From 2-12-FULL-65-11 sp049679965 (GTDB taxonomy: Bacteria; Acidobacteriota; Vicinamibacteria; Vicinamibacterales; CAVVIG01): a stretch of DNA of 5,933 bases. Positions within the stretch are counted from its first letter, which is position 1; every line of letters starts with the position of its first letter. Below the pieces are notes generated by a model. That model ran no database searches. It was given only the letters and a program-made list of their open reading frames with translations, and was not told the DNA's origin. Below are positions 4,444-5,933 of the stretch, in pieces. The translations under genes were made by a program, and so were the position numbers. Location: positions 1 through 5,933 of the forward strand of contig JBAUGX010000256.1 of assembly GCA_049679965.1 (NCBI GenBank). The letters are read 5' to 3'.

Positions 4444-5715
4444 TCACCGTCCAATCGCCACGAGATTGCGGTCCGTGCGGATGTACCAGCGGCCGTCCAC
4501 GAGCGCCGGGGAGGCCAGGGTGCTCTCGCCGATGCGGTTGACGTGCAGCACCTCGAAGGTCGGACCGGCGCGCAGGACAAACGTCTCGCCATCGTCGTTG
4601 GTGAAGAACACCTTGCCGTCGAAAGCGACGGGTGACGCGGAAAAACCTTCCCGCTGCGCGACGCCCAGCCGCCCCTGCCACATGGTGCGGCCCGTCGCCG
4701 CCTCGATGCAGGTGGCGATGCTCTGCATGTCGTTCACCATGTACAGGTATTCGCCGTACACGATCGGCGAGGGCACAAACGGCGAGCCGCGCGGGCTGGT
4801 CCAGACCAGATGGCTGCGGGACACGTCGCCGCGGCCGCCGGGACGAATCGCCAGCGTCGGCCCCGCGCGGCCCGAGGCACAAAACACCATCCCGTTGCCC
4901 ACGACCGGCGTCGGAATCACCTCGTAGGTGCTGCCGGCGCAGCTCCACAGCTCGCGACCCGTGTTCGGGTCGTAGGCGACCACGCGGCTCTGACCGTTCA
5001 CGATGATTTCGTCATGATCGCCGGCCGTGATCGCCACTGGCGTGCCCCAGCCGACACGCGCATCGCGCCGGGTTCGCCAGAGCGGCGCTCCCGTGCGCGT
5101 ATCGAATGCGCCAACGAAGGCGTCGGAGGAATCCTGATAGAGGATGATCCGATCCCTGTACAGCAACGGCGACCCTGCGGTCCCGTGGTAGGCATCCATC
5201 GGGCCAAGATCCCGAGTCCAGAGGAGCTTGCCGTCCAGATCGAGGGCGAGCAATCCGCGGGTCCCGAACGAGACGTACACGCGTTCCCCGTCCGTCATGG
5301 GCGTCGCCGAGGCGTGCCCGTTCTTGAAATGCGCCGACCCCGTACGCCCGGCCGGCGCAAAGACCTCCCAGAGCCACGCCCCGTCGCTGCGCCGAAAGGC
5401 AAGCACGGAGAGGCGCCGCCCGCCGTCGTATTCCGCCGTCAAGAAGATCCGATCGCCCCAGACCACGGGCGATGAGTTGCCGCGACCCGGCACCGGCGTC
5501 TTCCAGAGAATGTTCTGGGTGGCGGACCAGGCATCCGGATAGCCGCTGCCCGAGACGAGGCCCTGGCCGGACGGCCCGCGCCATCGGGACCAGTAGCGCG
5601 CGCCTTCGCCCTCGACACCGAGCATGCGGACGTCGGGGGATTGGGTCAGGAGCCGCGACGGCCACAGCATCGACGCGAGCGCACCCAAGACGGCCCGCCG
5701 CGAGCTCGTTCTCAT
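4444..5715 (-). CDS. Exported PQQ-like beta-propeller repeat protein (Tat signal)
   Basis: The protein has 423 residues from ATG 5715; an in-frame GTG at 5721 would add two. The N-terminus TSSRRAVLGALASMLWP has a twin-arginine motif (SRRAVLG) and a hydrophobic core, indicating Tat export. The mature protein opens with WRGPSGQG at 45-52 and ENI-like QNILWKTPVPGRGNSSPVVW near 67-86. Successive propeller blades follow, each with a W near its end: DGAWLWEV, DGKLLWTRDLG, TGAPLWRTRR, TGRELWSCAG, TGRTMWQGRLG. The ALD/AYDPNTG-type strands are those of PQQ-like (BamB-like) repeats. The residues and disulfide typical of true PQQ dehydrogenases are not seen, so this is probably a structural or binding propeller rather than an enzyme. 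No Shine-Dalgarno sequence is clear. The gene is divergent from the lipoprotein gene at 5789, with 73 bases between the starts. Its stop codon abuts array B3. Confidence 0.9.
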   Translation of the reverse strand: MRTSSRRAVLGALASMLWPSRLLTQSPDVRMLGVEGEGARYWSRWRGPSGQGLVSGSGYPDAWSATQNILWKTPVPGRGNSSPVVWGDRIFLTAEYDGGRRLSVLAFRRSDGAWLWEVFAPAGRTGSAHFKNGHASATPMTDGERVYVSFGTRGLLALDLDGKLLWTRDLGPMDAYHGTAGSPLLYRDRIILYQDSSDAFVGAFDTRTGAPLWRTRRDARVGWGTPVAITAGDHDEIIVNGQSRVVAYDPNTGRELWSCAGSTYEVIPTPVVGNGMVFCASGRAGPTLAIRPGGRGDVSRSHLVWTSPRGSPFVPSPIVYGEYLYMVNDMQSIATCIEAATGRTMWQGRLGVAQREGFSASPVAFDGKVFFTNDDGETFVLRAGPTFEVLHVNRIGESTLASPALVDGRWYIRTDRNLVAIGR

Positions 5716-5767
5716 CAACACCGCGTAACGTTAGCAGAAGATGATGGCACCGGCGCACCATGGTAAA

Positions 5768-5779
5768 CTCCGCGCGGAG
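5768..5779. promoter_or_regulatory. 12-bp perfect palindrome overlapping the lipoprotein ribosome binding site
   Basis: CTCCGCGCGGAG is a perfect palindrome in the 73-base divergent region between the PQQ-like gene and the lipoprotein gene. It includes the GGAG of the Shine-Dalgarno sequence at 5776-5780. A TAAACT at 5764-5769, a possible weak -10 (4 of 6), touches its left edge. It could be an operator serving both genes, or an RNA fold that hides the binding site. Confidence 0.4.
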
Positions 5780-5780
5780 G
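5776..5780 (+). promoter_or_regulatory. Strong Shine-Dalgarno site of the lipoprotein gene
   Basis: GGAGG is followed by 8 bases (TTTTACTG) and the ATG at 5789, an ideal spacing. It decides the start of the partial gene at the right edge. Confidence 0.8.
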
Positions 5781-5788
5781 TTTTACTG

Positions 5789-5933
5789 ATGCGTGCGCAG
5801 ATCCTGACGCTTTCCCCGGCTCGCGCGACGTCCTGTCTCGCGATCCTCTCGCTCATGGCCATTTGTTCGGCGTGTAGCAACGCCGAGGCGCCGCCCGCTC
5901 AGTCGGCCGCACCCGCGGCCGCAGCGAACACCA
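5789..5933 (+). CDS. N-terminus of a probable lipoprotein, truncated by window edge
   Basis: The 48 visible residues begin MRAQILTLSPARATSC and continue with a hydrophobic stretch (LAILSLMAI) ending in CSACSN, then a low-complexity Ala/Pro linker (EAPPAQSAAPAAAA). This is the layout of a lipoprotein signal peptide. The second Cys of CSAC is the likely lipidated residue, though the -3 position is Cys rather than the usual Leu, so a plain Sec signal is an alternative. The linker would tether a domain that lies outside the window, and the protein's function cannot be told from here. The start is fixed by the strong GGAGG site. The gene is divergent from the PQQ-like propeller gene. Confidence 0.75.
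   Translation, partial: MRAQILTLSPARATSCLAILSLMAICSACSNAEAPPAQSAAPAAAANT

Overview
The window is GC-rich and gene-dense. Its gene content suggests Acidobacteriota, perhaps Vicinamibacteria. The indications are a DPFIGTW-type small secreted protein, a TolB/PD40 propeller of the kind usually fused to Ser/Thr kinases, a Tat-exported WRGP-type PQQ-like propeller, a YceI protein and a tandem universal stress protein. The taxonomic call rests on protein style only and is an inference.

Layout: (1) 2-412 (+) is the 3' part of a small lipocalin-like or hypothetical secreted protein. (2) 436-1368 (-) is a membrane-anchored TolB/PD40 propeller that looks like the sensor half of an acidobacterial kinase without its kinase. 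(3) 1386-1438 is a G-rich heptamer array able to form a quadruplex. (4) 1424-2071 (-) is a RodZ-type HTH protein with a two-helix, RDD-like membrane tail; its stop codon lies inside the G-rich array. (5) 2254-3177 and 3210-3785 (-) are a tandem UspA protein and a YceI protein, probably one operon with yceI first. (6) 3820-4443 is a small cassette: a four-helix-bundle gene (23S rRNA intervening-sequence protein family, 4017-4385, +) bracketed by three arrays of one 8-nt unit (GATCTRAG or its complement CTYAGATC). Two of the arrays form a perfect 32-bp inverted repeat. (7) 4444-5715 (-) is an exported PQQ-like beta-propeller whose stop codon abuts the last array. (8) 5789-5933 (+) is the start of a probable lipoprotein with a strong ribosome binding site set in a 12-bp palindrome.

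The housekeeping-like genes point to envelope and stress physiology: exported propellers, YceI and Usp. The part that ordinary annotation does not explain is the four-helix-bundle gene with its repeat arrays. With the G-rich array at 1386-1438, it suggests a repeat family whose members sit at gene ends, possibly a non-autonomous or bundle-protein-linked repeat system comparable in layout to REP/RAYT elements. That link is a hypothesis. What is directly visible is the repeats, their phase, their orientation and their positions.

No tRNA, rRNA, CRISPR array, transposase or integrase was seen. No gene-free stretch exceeds 300 bases; the longest is 3786-4016, which is filled largely by the repeat hairpin.
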